Below, piece by piece: positions 22,957 through 34,906 of a DNA stretch of 64,000 nucleotides. This stretch comes from Channallabes apus (lineage: Eukaryota; Chordata; Actinopteri; Siluriformes; Clariidae): contig CM060131.1 in NCBI GenBank assembly GCA_030522415.1, positions 1,684,501 to 1,748,500 on the forward strand, given 5' to 3'. The notes beneath the pieces are model-generated. The model did not search any database, was not told where the DNA came from, and saw only the letters and a list, made by a program, of their open reading frames with translations. Each line of letters opens with the position of its first letter. Within the stretch, counting starts at the first letter, position 1. The translations under genes and the position numbers were made by a program.

Positions 22957-23500
22957 CAGTGGTGTCAAAAGTATTCACATTCATTACTTGAGTAGAAGTA
23001 TAGATACTAGGGTTCAAAAATACTTCTTTAGAAGTTGAAGTATCAACCCAAGCTTTTTAGTTAAGTAAAAGTTTAAAAGTACTGGTTTCAAAACTACTTA
23101 AAGTATAAAAGTAAAATTACCATGAGGGGTGACAAAAGCATTAAGGTATCGCTTTCTGATCATGCGACGGGGGCGGGGTGGATTTGCGCTGTGCACGTTC
23201 TTATCATGCGACGGGGGGGGGGGGGGGTTTGCGTTGTGTGCGTTCTTATCATTTGACGGGGGGGGAGGGTGGTTTGTGTTGTGCGGGTTCTTAGCATGCG
23301 ACGGGGTGGGGGCGGGGGGGTTGCACGTTCTGATCATAAAATAGAGTAACGAGGCTATTTTTAAAATGTAAGGAGTAGAAAGTACAGATAATTGCTTAAA
23401 AATGTAAGGAGTAGAAGTAAAAAGTCGACTGAAAAATTATTTCTCCAGTAAAGTATAGATACCCAAAATTTCTACTTAAGTAAGTTACTTGACACCTCTG
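22957..23500. mobile_element. hAT-type MITE with 8-bp target duplication
   Basis: The termini are CAGTGGTGTCAAAAGTA at left and TTACTTGACACCTCTG at right, forming an imperfect terminal inverted repeat starting CAG. It is flanked exactly by CCAATTAG at 22949-22956 and 23501-23508. It has no transposase. The subterminal AGTA-rich sequence (ACTTGAGTAGAAGTATAGAT) is typical of abundant fish hAT MITEs. Confidence 0.9.
23145..23335 (+). repeat. G-rich ~45-bp minisatellite inside the hAT MITE
   Basis: About four imperfect units share TTCTTATCATGCGACGGGG followed by a G run and TTTGCGTTGTG. Long G runs suggest quadruplex potential. Confidence 0.85.
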
Positions 23501-23508
23501 CCAATTAG

Positions 23509-24480
23509 CAAAACCCCAAAAAGAACTTAGTGTCTTCTCAATACTTAGATCAGTTGTTTTTTCCTTAAAACATCAAAACCAATCACCTAGATGTATTGCC
23601 TCAGTTGTACCACCACACTGTCAAACCTGTTAAGCGTTATAACCCTGGGAAAAAACCCATACTCTCTTCTTCTATTTTTTTCTGTTTCCTCTTCTGGTTT
23701 GACTATTGCTACTGTTCTGGGTTTGTACCTGTGAAAGTCACAAAGCAGAGAACTTATTACATATTGGTGAAACGTGATTTCTTAGGTTCAAAGGCATCCG
23801 ATTCTCACAATACCTTCCCTATTCATGCAGGGATCCTACCAAGCCAAGGTTAAAGCAGGTCAACTAGAAAACTGTCCATCAAAATTTAAAGACGCGTCTA
23901 GAAGCATTTCAGTTTGTGTATAGTTGTCAACCCTAATAGCTGAGTAAACCAATACTGTCATTGTTATTGTTTTCTTTCGACTTGAAGAAATTTTAAATAA
24001 CAATCACAGTCCTGGTACTGAGAAATCCCCATTTCAAAATCCCTTTATTTAAAAGCACCCTTCTAAATCAAACTTAACAAAGCAAAAGGGCGAGTAGAAA
24101 TTTGGTATGGACCTCATTCTGCCACCAGAAATACGGATTCTGTTTTTTTTCTTCTTTTTTTCTATTTCTCAACTTATCATTATCTCTAATCTTTCCTTAC
24201 AAAAAAAAGAGAACCTCTTCTTATGGGAAAGTGGATAGCTTAGTACTATATCCCTTGCTCTGTGTGTTGTTCTTCTTTTCTGCTTCTGTTCTCGAGCTGT
24301 GATAATTGTGTTTACTAGATCTTCCCAGAGACTTCCAGTTAATAGCATGCCCACCAGAGGACCACAGTCACAGAGAACTACACTCAGCAGCAGCTCACAC
24401 TTACACACCTGTTTTCCGTTTTTTTGTTTTGTTTTGTTTTCTTCTTTTCAAATCTGTGTCAGTTGTGGTTGTAGAACCGT
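23509..24480. other. No gene recognised
   Basis: No coding or repeat assignment could be supported here. Confidence 0.45.
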
Positions 24481-24489
24481 GTCAAACAT

Positions 24490-25200
24490 GTTTAGCACCA
24501 CAGATCCTGTCAGTCACAAGGAAGATCTGAAGACATGGCTAAGGCTTGCAATCAACAGCCTCCTACCTAAGGCCGCCAAAACACTAATGCATCAGACACA
24601 GGGCCAGCTGGATGACAATTTAACGAGCTCTATGACACCCAAGTCAGTGCTACAGTTCCAAAGAAAAGGCCAAGATCACCGGCTCCTTACATCACACACT
24701 CATCGTCGCCCTCAAGCTGAGTGACAGGCAGGCTGCCAATCTCCAGCAGGAGCTGACACGTGCACAAGGACGCATCAAGCCGCTGGAACTGGAAGCTCAG
24801 GAGTGACGGAAATTGGGTGATGAGGTAGAGGAAGGCAAAGTGGAAATTACCAGGCTACAAGAAGAAACCCTGGCATCTACTATACATGGAAGGGAACATG
24901 GCAATGATGACTATGCTGATCTCTCCGACAGGCTGCAGTATGCAGAACAGCTACTAGAAAAGGCCATGGCTGACTCCAGGGAGAAAAATGGCATAATTAA
25001 AGCCCTTGAAACTCACCTGAATGAGGCAAGGAATGAGATCAGCTGCCTCATGCGACAGCTGGACCATATTAAAGAAGAGTCATACAGCGTCATAGAGGAA
25101 CTCAAGCCCATCTGTGAATGGTGCCATGATCCAGCACGAAAACAACATGCACCCATCTCATCCCTGCTGAGCAGTACCAGGTCACAAAGAATTTGCTGAC
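24490..25200 (+). pseudogene. Decayed coiled-coil ORF, possibly a retroelement gag
   Basis: From ATG near 24489 the frame reads MFSTTDPVSHKEDLKTWLRL, then shifts near 24665. A continuous heptad-rich helix follows (LIVALKLSDRQAANLQQEL ... LSDRLQYAEQLLEKAMADSR ... LNEARNEISCLMRQLDHI), broken by a TGA at about 24805, and ending ICEWCHDPARKQHAP. The consistent coiled coil across two lesions shows it was once coding. The family is not recognised: a retroelement gag or a host coiled-coil pseudogene are both possible. A short proline/lysine-rich region follows without a clear frame. Confidence 0.5.
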
Positions 25201-25898
25201 CCTGAGTCAGAACATGGACTTGTGGCTGCCCTGGAAACGAGACAAGGTTCTAATGAACGTTCGCAAGCCAACTACAGTTGACTCAGACAAACATACTTTG
25301 GCACTCGGAACGAAAGGGCATCAAAACCACAGCAGTTTGTGACTCTAACACTCAGAGTCAGGGCTGGTTATGGAGGACGCCCAATGTCAAAACAAATGCC
25401 AAGCCTTCACCCAAAGAGTGGAACGCACCCTCGTCCACCAAAAAACAAGTCTCTTATTCTGGTACCTGACCTAAACAGCCGATCGAATTTAACTCATGCA
25501 CGAATCGAAGACCTCACCATGCTTCAATCCCAAAGTACTGATTAGAATGATGAGTTTTTACAAACTGACAGGAAAAGGAGGAAAGAACAAACCACTGACA
25601 CAGACTCCACTGACTCTCTACATTTTCCTTTTCTCTCTCTGTTATCAGGGAATTACCTTAACTGAGCTTGAATCCAGCTCCCAAAATTAGGTGGACTCCC
25701 TTCACCAAAAGTGAACATAAATCGTCATTAAAAAGGCAGTTTTCAATCAATAGAAACAACCCGTTACATGTAAAACTAAAACAAAAAACTCTACATCGTT
25801 TTAGGTGTTCCTTTAAGTCCGTCCATACGGATTAACTAGGTTATGCACCATTATTCTGTTGTTGATGGAGTTGTTGTTTGTGTCTTATGTGTGCCTAG

Positions 25899-25941
25899 TC
25901 TCTCTCTCTCTCTCTCCCTCTCTCTCTCTCTCTCTCGCTCT
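25899..25941 (+). repeat. CT-rich microsatellite
   Basis: (TC)n with two interruptions (CCC and CG). Confidence 0.85.
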
Positions 25942-26649
25942 CTATGCTTCTTCTTTCAGTGCCCACTGACATTTCGTAACGGGAACCTCAAAGGTGCAAA
26001 AGGGGGATATGAAGGGATGAACAGGCCCCGAAAGAGAGCAATCAATTGATCATATTCCAGAAGCCCTCTCCCAGCCTGAATGGCGCCATACCGATAATTT
26101 TATCTGATCCATGAACATAAAGCAAGCTTTGTGAAATGAAGCCATGGGAAACTTGCATGGGACAGGAGGTTTGCTGTGCCTGGAGCCACGCTAAGACTAA
26201 ATGCTTCAAAGTAAACCCAAAAACAATGGTGTAAATCGGCGTTCCGGTAAACAAAGCAGATAGTTTTACAGCTTCACCCCGAGTTGAGTGGGGGGGATCA
26301 CCAAGTCACGCTTTGACACTCTCATGGGATGTCCTGTGTTTCTCATCGTGGCTCAATGAACAAAGTGGCATATGGCATAGACATTATTTTAAACAATCTT
26401 TAAAGTGTGCCAGTAGGGCAAATTTTTATATACATATATTCACTATATTCAGTATGTTTTATGTCTGTGTGTAATGTTTGATTTTTTTGTATAAATAAGA
26501 AGGGTAATCAGCATTATGAACCCCTCTTATTAAATGAGTATGTAAGATATGGGATGTTTAATATCAACTGAAAGCTTGGTTTATTCAAATAACATTTGTG
26601 TATGTGGAAAATTGGTAGCATGAACAGAGCTCATGTGAATATACTTTAT

Positions 26650-27440
26650 GAAGGTATTAAAAAACTCCAACCGGATGGACCCCACATGTCAGCCGGAACA
26701 CCGGGCTAATGTATGCACCAAAGGGGGAACCATGTGAGGCCGATTGGACCAATCACCAGTGGGACGGACTGACTCTGAAGGGTCACAAACCAGCAAGGTA
26801 ACCAGCAAGCGCGACCACAACCTCTTCCAAGCAGCTCATGCTTCCGCCCTTACGGGCGATGGGACACCCTTGCGGGCAAACACGTCATCGTCATGGCCAT
26901 CTGAAGGAAACAAGCTTGCCTACTTTCACCGCTCATGCTTCAGCCCTTGCGGGTGCTAAGCTGCTCCTGCTGGCGTTCTTCGCCTTCATCTTTTCGTTCT
27001 GCATCACCAAGCGACTAGGTTATCCAGAACTCTCAACAAGACTGTGCCAGAAGTCCAAAGTCCTGCAACGGAAAAAACTCTCAGAAGATGTTCCAGAGCA
27101 TCGCCATCAGAAACCAAGTAACCAAAGCACTTTCCCGAAAGATGTGATCTCTGCAAAAGTGCACCAACCAATGAGCAACACCTTGATTCCCTTCATTTTA
27201 GAGTGGTCTGTCTCATTGGGGTTTGATCAGATGTGGGCTTAGCCACACCTCCCTGTTTTGTGCATATATTAGCCTGCTGTTTTGGCTGTCACATGGGACT
27301 CATCTGGTTAGAGTTTTTTTTAATACCTTTTATAAAGTCATTTTGCATGATCTCTGTTCGTGCTACAAATGTTCCGTGTACACCAATGCTCTTTGAATAA
27401 AGCGAGCTTTTGATCGATATCACACATCCCATATCGTGCA
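26650..27440 (+). other. LTR-like region, weakly supported
   Basis: A GC-rich segment with two copies of GCTCATGCTTC(A/C)GCCCTT (near 26830 and 26930) is followed by a TATATTAG element and an AATAAA signal (about 27396). The order resembles an LTR promoter and poly(A) region, but no paired copy or TG...CA ends with duplication were found. Confidence 0.25.
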
Positions 27441-27554
27441 CACACATTCATACCTTTATCTAATGAAAAGGGTTTATAAATGCTGATTACACCTTTTAAG
27501 TTATGCAGAATAATCAAACAAACACTGGAATAAAATATGCTAAGAAAATATATG

Positions 27555-27989
27555 TACAGTGAAACCTCGGATTGCGAATAACGCGGTTTGCAAGTGTTTC
27601 GCAAGACGAGCAAATATTTTTAACTAATTTTGACTTGAAAATGAACAAGTCTTGGTTTACGAGTACCGAGTATCATGTATTACGCATGCGCCTCTTGTTT
27701 TGATGCCAAGCATCACGTGATCACAACTGAGCGAACGGTTTTTCTCTCTTTTGCGCTGATGGGTCTTAGTGCTCGTCTCTTACTGGTATAATCAACATCC
27801 ATCCACTCGTGTACTGTTTACTATAACACTGTGACCACGTGTGTGTGTAAAACATTTTATTTTGTGTTTGTAAGCGTGCGTGTACAGCACGTGTTCATGC
27901 GGTCATATTATTACACATGTTTTGACGCATATCTTTAGTTCGAATTTTCACTCACAACACGGATGTCCAATGATTTCTTTGTCTCTCGT
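27555..27989 (+). mobile_element. Possible pogo/Tigger-like DNA transposon end
   Basis: CAGTGAAACCTCGG, followed by a GCG-rich inner part, is preceded by TA, which fits a mariner/pogo-type terminus and TA target. The opposite end was not identified; the BEL LTR starts near 27990. Confidence 0.3.
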
Positions 27990-28463
27990 TTATTTTTCCA
28001 TCATCAAAGATTCAACAATTCGTACAGTTGTCTTGAGTAAATCCACTGTAGTTACAACAACACAATCGCTGTATCTGTAGGTCACGTTTACAACAATATG
28101 TTTGCTGTATCTTTTAGCTTACGTTAGATTACATTAGCTTATGGTCTCTTACTTTTACAACAACCTATTTGTTGTATCTGTAGCTTACGGTAGCTTAAGT
28201 TGGCTTACGGTAGCTTATGGTCAAAAGCTTGTGTCTCCACAATTCCGCATCAAGAACTGAGGCTTCTTTCAAACATGTAATAGTGGAATGAAGTCACAGG
28301 CCAACTTACGATTGTCAAATGTGAACACTTAACTAACAAATCAATGCTTAATGCTTAACTAGTGAGTAGGGTAAAATAAATTAAAACAAAATAAATGAAC
28401 ACAACAACAAATTCATAAATGCGATATGGCTCTTACATTCCAGCCCCTAATCGACAGGCAAGA
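27990..28463 (+). repeat. BEL-1 5'LTR plus start of gag, in inverted orientation
   Basis: It matches the complement of 34895-35515, with the shared landmarks GAGTAAATCCACTGT, repeated TTACAACAACCTA..TTGCTGTATC, GCTTACGGT, CAAAAGCTTGTGT and CAATGCTTAATGCTTAA. It even reaches the gag start codon (ATGGCTCTTACA, Met-Ala-Leu-Thr) near 28427. It therefore represents the 5' end of an element pointing toward the BEL-1 pol 3' end. Confidence 0.75.
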
Positions 28464-28473
28464 AGACTGACAA

Positions 28474-28857
28474 AATTCATTCATTCATTCATTTTCTATA
28501 CCGCTTAATCCTGTGTTCAGGGTCGCGGGGGACCTGGAGCCTATCCCAGGAGACTTCGGGCACTAGGCGGGGTACACCCTGGACAGGGTGCCAATCCATC
28601 ACAGGGCACACACACACATACACACACTCACACACCCAATCACACACTACGGGCAATTTAGGAACGCCAATTAACCTAACCTGCATATCTTTGGACTGTG
28701 GGAGGAAACCGGAGTACCCGGAGGAAACCCACCAAGCACGGGGAGAACATGCAAACTCCATGCACACAGAGACGGGAATCGAGCCTGGCCGGGGAATCGA
28801 ACACAGACCCTGGAGGTGCAAGGCAACAGTGCTAACCACTACACCACCGCGCCGCCT
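28474..28857 (-). mobile_element. tRNA-derived SINE of V-SINE type
   Basis: The minus strand starts with a tRNA-like head (GGTGTAGTGGTTAGCACTGT, box B TTCGATTCC). It then has a conserved core (CTTTGGACTGTGGGAGGAAA, GGAGTACCCGGAGGAAACCC) known from fish V-SINE-like repeats, and ends in a GAATGAATGAAT tail. A perfect duplication AGACTGACAA at 28464-28473 and 28858-28867 flanks it. Confidence 0.85.
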
Positions 28858-28989
28858 AGACTGACAATAATAATAATTTTTTTTTTTGTAAAGACATGAA
28901 ATTTAACTTTCTTAACCATTTAAACCTTTTAAATCTTTTAAGTGTATGATATTTATCTCAGGTGTTAAAATTTGCGTTCCAAATTTTAT

Positions 28990-31900
28990 AACAGATTGAC
29001 ACATTTAACAGTCCGTTTCACATATGAGGCACAGCTTGTCAATGGGTCTTTCCAGAATGTTGGTCTTAGTTTTAACTAACACACGTCTCACAAGTCCTTT
29101 GTTGTCGGGGAACACCTTCGTGATTCGACCGACGACCCATGAATTTCTTGGAGAAGACTCATCAATTATTAAAACCACATCTTCAATCGAGAGATTCTGT
29201 CTCACTTGAAATAAATTTTGACGTTCCTGAAGCAAGGGCAGGTATTCACGCACCCATCACTTCCAGAATAGAGCTGCGAGATACTGAATCTGCTTCAACC
29301 TGCGACGTGCATAAATGTCTTCTTTCTTAAAAAGTCCAGGAGGCAAGTTTGGTTGTTTTTTCATCAGCAGCAGGTGGTTGGGTGTCAATGGTTCTAGGTC
29401 TGTAGGATCATCTGTAACAGTAGTAAGGGGGTCTGTCATTCATTATTGCTTCCACTTCGCATAGAAATGTATGCAAGCTCTCATCGATTAGTGTTTGTTC
29501 TTTCAGTACTGATCTCAAGATCTTTCTAACTGATCTGATCTGCCTTTCCCATACTCCACCGAAATGAGACCCAGTAGGTGGATTAAATGCCCACTGTGTG
29601 CCCATTTGCATAAGGACGCTTTCAGTTCCATCGCTGGATGGCCTCGCGCAGTTCATACTCAGCGCCTATAAAATTTGTTCCATTGTTACTTGTCATAATT
29701 GATACCTTGTAGCACAGCCACACAAAAGGGGCGTTTTCATACGCAGGGAATTGGTTGTGGAGCTAATGCGGCTCACCTGTGGCCGAAGGCGTGCCCTGGC
29801 GGTTTCTTTTTCCCCATGGACAGTGGTTTGGTCACCAGGCAAGTTCCCGCGCATGCGCGATCGCGGCGCAAGGGAACCCGGAAGTGAAGTGGGTCACATG
29901 ATCCGGCATAAAGCCAGAACCGGCATAGAAGCCGAGACGGAGAGATGAAGACAGCGCGCTGCATATCGTTTGAGACTGAGAGCATGTTTGAGGATTACTT
30001 TTTGATAATTTCATCCAGTACCCAGCTCATTCCGTTTCTCGATCTCCCAGACCTACCATCTTTATCTGGTGAGATCGAACCATCTCTCCAACTCAACCCA
30101 TTCATACTTTTTGCCGTTTTTCAGACTCTGGACAATCATACACACACACACACACACCCGCATACATCACACACACACTTTTTTCTATTTATATTATATT
30201 TGTATATATTGGTTTGTGGTGCACCGTGTTTGTTTATTTCTTTATTCCGTCTGTATAGTACACTTGGTTTACTTTATTATAATTGTTTTGTGTCGCGTCG
30301 TGTTTTGTCCAGCTGCGGTTGCGCAATACCGGAAGTAGTGTTTTCAAGCCCCTGTTTAGATTCCCGAATCCGTTTTTTTGTAACCAAGCGGTTTTATAAA
30401 TCCAAGCGTTACAACCTGACCTCGCCTGCTCACAAAGCGTCGAATGGCATTCACACAGGAGTCTGTGTCAAGGGATTGCGCAACTTCGATGTGCACGGCT
30501 CTTGTTGTCAGACAAGTAAAAAGTACGCCATATCTTTTAACGTTACTTCTGCCATGCTTGACCTCGAAGGGTCCGAAATAGTCAACTCCCACGTTCGTAA
30601 AGGGTGGGTGATCTGGTGTTATTCTATAATCTGGCAGCTCTGACATTTTTTTATTCACCTGTTTTTGCTCTCATCTTCCTGCATATCACACACCTGGAGA
30701 ACTTTCATACAAGTGAGTTAGCGGTTGGGATCCAATATTTATGTTGCAGTTCTGAAAGCATGTAGTTTCTACTACAATGTCCAATCTTTTCATGAATTGT
30801 CTCTTATGATTAACGTTGTCACGTGTGAATCTTTAGGTATGACTGGGTGTTTAACGTGCTCAGACATTGCAGACCTACCGAGACGTCCTCCGACTCTGAG
30901 CAATCCATCCTGCAGTACTGGGTCCAGTTTAGACAGACAACTGTTTCTTTTTACGGCTACATTGTTTTTTGCAGCGTGGAAATTTCCTTTTTGAGTTTTG
31001 CTGCTGCATTACCCTTAAAGACTTGTGATTTTCTGTCTTTGGGTTATCTAAGTGTGTTTTGACCCTTTCTGTTTTCTGTTTGAGCATGTCTCTGATGCGA
31101 AGGATCCAGGCAACAGATCTTTTTAACTTGTGCCAGTCAGAGTGATAATTAATCAGTTTACTCACTGCGTCTGTGGTTTCTGTAGTACTCACGATATTCA
31201 CTGAAGCTGAAAGCTTAATCTCATTATCATTTTCTTTTATCGACGTGTCGTGAATGTTCTCAGGCCAGTTGCACTCTACTTCTTTGAGAAAGGAGGGACC
31301 ATTGATCCAGTTGACGTTTTTCTTGAACTTTTCACAGGTACCCCCCTGGCCGCAGAATCAGCGGGGTTTTTTGAGGTATTGACGTACCTCCATTGCTCTG
31401 GCTTGGTTAGCTGTCTTATAGTGGCAATTCTCTTGGCCACAAAGGTTTGAAAACGAAGTTTTGCGTTGTCAATATGTCTCAAAACAGTTGTACTGTCAGT
31501 CCAAAACATAGAGTCCAGCAATTTCAGTTCTAGTTGACCTTTCAACATTTTATAATTTTTCACGGCGACCACTGCCGCAGTCAGTTCCATGCGTGGAATA
31601 GTGGTCTGTTTCAGGGGTGCTACACAAGAGTCCTTTTCAGGAACTCTCACTTGATAGTACATGGCTTCCACGTCTGCCATCATGGCAACCTTCTCTTGGC
31701 TAAAGCGTGTAAGCATGCCAATGAGTGAATTTGTTAAGTCTGGTCCTTGTAGGAGCTCACTATTTAGTGATACTCCCTGATAGCTAGCAGCACAATCAAA
31801 AACCATTTGATTTTTTGAGGATGATACACGCCATGGTGAGGTATGTACCACACCTGGCCATCTTGTCAATCTAAGTGAGGTGCAGGGACCCTGAGTGCGT

Positions 31901-32640
31901 GATCTTTTTTAAGCATATCGTTCATGAAGTTTGAATACTCCTCGTGAAAGAACCTGTTACTATTGAATTTTCTCTTGAGGTTTAATGCGCGCTGCATGGC
32001 TGTACTTCGGTTATTGGGCTTTTGAATGACTGCTTTCTTAAGTGAGAGGCCGATGTGGAAGTGGTTATCTGTAAACTGCAAAGAGTTATTTACTGAGTCT
32101 AAAAACTGATAGTCCTCTTGTGACCACTCTGCCTTATCATCACAATTTCATTCGGGAAAGTCATGGTTAAACTGTTGTATCAGCATTTGTTCTACACTTT
32201 CAATGGAGGTTCTGTTGACTGTGACGCTCGCTGGTTCATTATTGGGCATACTGTCCTCAACGGGTTCTCGAAGAGGTCCATTCAAAGTCCATCCGAGAGC
32301 TGTCTTTACTGCGTACGGCCCCATGTGCCTGCTGTTAATCACCTGCCATGTTTCTAGGAGCTTATGCTCTCTATTGCCTATAAGAATTTCAATCCCAGCG
32401 TTAATCTGGGGCAATTTTACATTACTAGGATATGGCCACTTATCAATGTCGTGCTGTTGTGTAATGTTTTCCACTGTAACTGGGATGATCTTTTGTGTAA
32501 ACACTTTGGGAAGTTCAACAAAAGTGTTTTCGTCCAGACCACTAATTTCCAAATCGGTGAGCACATAGCTTTCTACTAATTTCTTAGAGTTCATGGTGCT
32601 CAACATCACCTCAACTTTTCTGCCTTGTACATTTAACTGC
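28990..32640 (-). pseudogene. BEL/Pao pol (protease-RT-RNase H-integrase), decayed
   Basis: On the minus strand the pol includes an RT N-terminal half with [16 protein letters not shown] near 31640, then an RNase H segment ([37 protein letters not shown]). A linker follows and then the integrase core ([40 protein letters not shown]). The BEL-specific C-terminal domain follows ([32 protein letters not shown]). An internal deletion joins VRVPEKD directly to RNase H, removing the catalytic YVDD segment that is present in the copy at 58884-59333. A solo LTR splits the integrase and frameshifts are frequent. The element is dead. Confidence 0.85.
29708..30413. mobile_element. Solo LTR inserted in BEL integrase
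   Basis: The termini are TGTAGCACAG...GCGTTACA, a TG...CA pair whose outer four bases are inverted, flanked by ACCT on both sides (29704-29707 and 30414-30417). Removing it restores an open integrase frame across GQVSIMTSNNGTNF. It contains a CpG-rich CATGCGCGATCGCGGCGC block, a CA microsatellite near 30150 and no coding sequence. Orientation is uncertain. Confidence 0.85.
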
Positions 32641-34906
32641 CTTGCTAATGACTACCTGGGTCTATAAATGCATAAACTTCTACTATTTTGTCGCTTTTCT
32701 TGGACTTTATTTTAACAGGTAATATGGAGAGAATGCAATTATCTCCAGCCCCGGTGAGGGCACTTAGTTCATGACTCACTGCAGCAGGCGGTTTATTTAT
32801 TGTTTCAGTTTTGTCAGCCCCTGCAGTTACCTGAGCCGTGTCTTGTACTGCAATGTGCAGCATACGAGGATGTCTCTTTGAGCATGACGCGCATGCGATT
32901 TTTTTTGTACAGTCCTTGCTTAATTGACCCTTCACTAAACATCCAAAACAAAATCCATTCCTTTTTAAGAAGTCTACTTTGTCGTTATGTGCCTTATCGT
33001 TAAATTGGCAGTACTCATCTAAGGTATGGTCTTTCTTACAATATGCGCACGGTTTACTGAAGCCGCTAATAACAAATGCACCAGCATTCTTCGTTGCAAT
33101 CGAGTCTTTATAATTTTTAACAACCTGTCTGACCTCGGTTGCAAAGCTGACCCTGGCCTTTCCTTCCCTTTTTGGTTTGGGTCCTTGAAGGGACATGTGA
33201 CTATGTTTCTTATCGCTGGTCATGGCGTCCAGATCAACGAAGAGTGGGTCAGAGTATAGTCTGGCTTGCTGGTCGACAAAGTCCACTAGTTGGGCGAACT
33301 TGGCTCTTTTCTTGTTGCGCTCGTAATGCTGGTGTGCGTGGAACTTCCACCTGTCGAGCAGCTTGTGGCGAAGTTTAGTGAGAATGTGGTTTATGCACTC
33401 GCTGCCATTTAGCTCGTCCATGGATTCACTGTTTTCCATGATGTTTTGGCAAGTTGTCAAGAATGAGGAGAGGGCACGTAACGTCCTTCCGTAGTCTGAC
33501 TTTATTTTTGGCCAATTAATTGCCTTTTGCTTATATGCCACTGCGATTCTTAGCTCGTTGCTAAACCTGTCGTATAGCAGTTTCTTTGCTCTTGCATAAC
33601 CAGCTGTCATTTGCATGCAGCTCATTACAAGGTCTTTGGGTTCCCCTGTGGTTTACAGTTCAAGATAGGACAGCTTATCGATGTCATTGTTAGTTTCGGA
33701 TTCGACCAAGCGTTCAAAGGACAACATGAAGGACGTGAACTTAAGCGGGTCTCCATGAAATGTGGGAATATTGCGCTGAGGTAAGGAGGATTGCATTTGG
33801 CTCTTCCCAAGCATTTCTGTGATTTCTGTCTGACATTGCATTTGACAGTGTACTGTATCAAAGCCCTGCAGGTATTCATTGACTTGGGTAGAATGTTCTC
33901 TTCAGGTACTTGTCATTTGTGGGTTTGACACTGAAGGGCACACTTAAACGGGCTGCCTCTAGATGTGGTGGCAGTTCGTGATATTCCGTCGACGCACTGT
34001 GCTCGTAAGATTCATTATATTCCGAGTTTGGACAGTGCAGGCTGCTCGGTTCGTTGACTGAGCTCTCTCTTACCGGCTGTCGTCGGCGGTCATATTCCGG
34101 GTTGGAGAAGTATGCGCTGCTCTGGTATGCGCTGCTTGATTCAATAACTGCGCTCTCCGTTGCAGGCTGTTGTCCTTCGCGATCTTGATATTGAAGCACT
34201 CTTAATTTAGCATCGGGCATCGCGAGCACTGTTTTGATTTCCATCCTTTTCTTTTTTATCTTTAGTTGTGCTTCCTCTACTTCTAGTCATGCCTTTAGTT
34301 GTGCTTCCTCCATTTCTAGTCGTGCCTTTAGTTGTGCTTCCTCTACTTCTAGTCGTGCCTTTAGTTGTGCTTCCTCTACTTCTAGTCGTGCCTTTAGTTG
34401 TGCTTCCTCCATTTCTAGCTCAAGCAGTTCATCCAGGGTTGCTGCTTTGGCCAGCAGAGCTGCCCTGCTGGCTTCTTCTTTGTGGCGAGATGGGGGAAGC
34501 TGCAGACGTCGAGGACCTAATGGATGCTGCCGACGCTAAGCTTCCATTTGGCTCAGCCGCCGCCACTTGTGACATGCTGTCATCTGAAGAGACTTCGTCG
34601 TTGCATGTTCGAGACGTCATAGAGTGGTGTCCGCTTGGTGTCCGCTATCCAGCGATCCACCTTTGCCATAAATGCTGTGCAGCGTTGCATTTCGAGTGCA
34701 AAACAGGTGTACTGATCATGGTCGAGGTCATCTTTATGCATGCACAATAACACATCAACATTGCTTCTAGTAAATTCTCTTATCAGCTGTTTGTATTTCG
34801 AGCTGTAAGTAGTTTCAACAGTAATTAGGTTGCATACATTGTTCATAAGCGTCTCTAATTCATTGGACATTACAAGCAGTTGATCCAACTTGCCTGTAAG
34901 TGCCAT
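32641..34906 (-). pseudogene. BEL/Pao gag with zinc knuckles and start of protease, frameshifted
   Basis: The ATG at 34906 gives MALTGKLDQLLVMSNELETL, a BEL-type gag start. A charged coiled-coil region with five 11-residue repeats follows, then the capsid-like part (FTSFMLSFERLVESETNNDI, KLLDRWKFHAHQHYERNKKR). Cysteine/histidine knuckles follow (CAYCKKDHTLDEYC, CFGCLVKGQLSKDC, CASCSKRHPRMLH), then the protease start with FIDPGS in place of the usual D-S/T-G. Frameshifts lie near 34600, 33870 and 33640, and a TGA interrupts the repeat array. Confidence 0.85.
34262..34426 (-). repeat. 33-bp coding repeat in BEL gag (5 copies)
   Basis: Units of TTTAGTTGTGCTTCCTC plus a 16-base variable half (plus strand) encode KARLEVEEAQL, an 11-residue repeat compatible with a coiled coil. 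One unit carries CGA>TGA. Confidence 0.88.

Noticed and set aside
23098..23337. Proline-rich and glycine-rich ORFs
   Set aside because: They are translations of the G-rich minisatellite in the hAT MITE.
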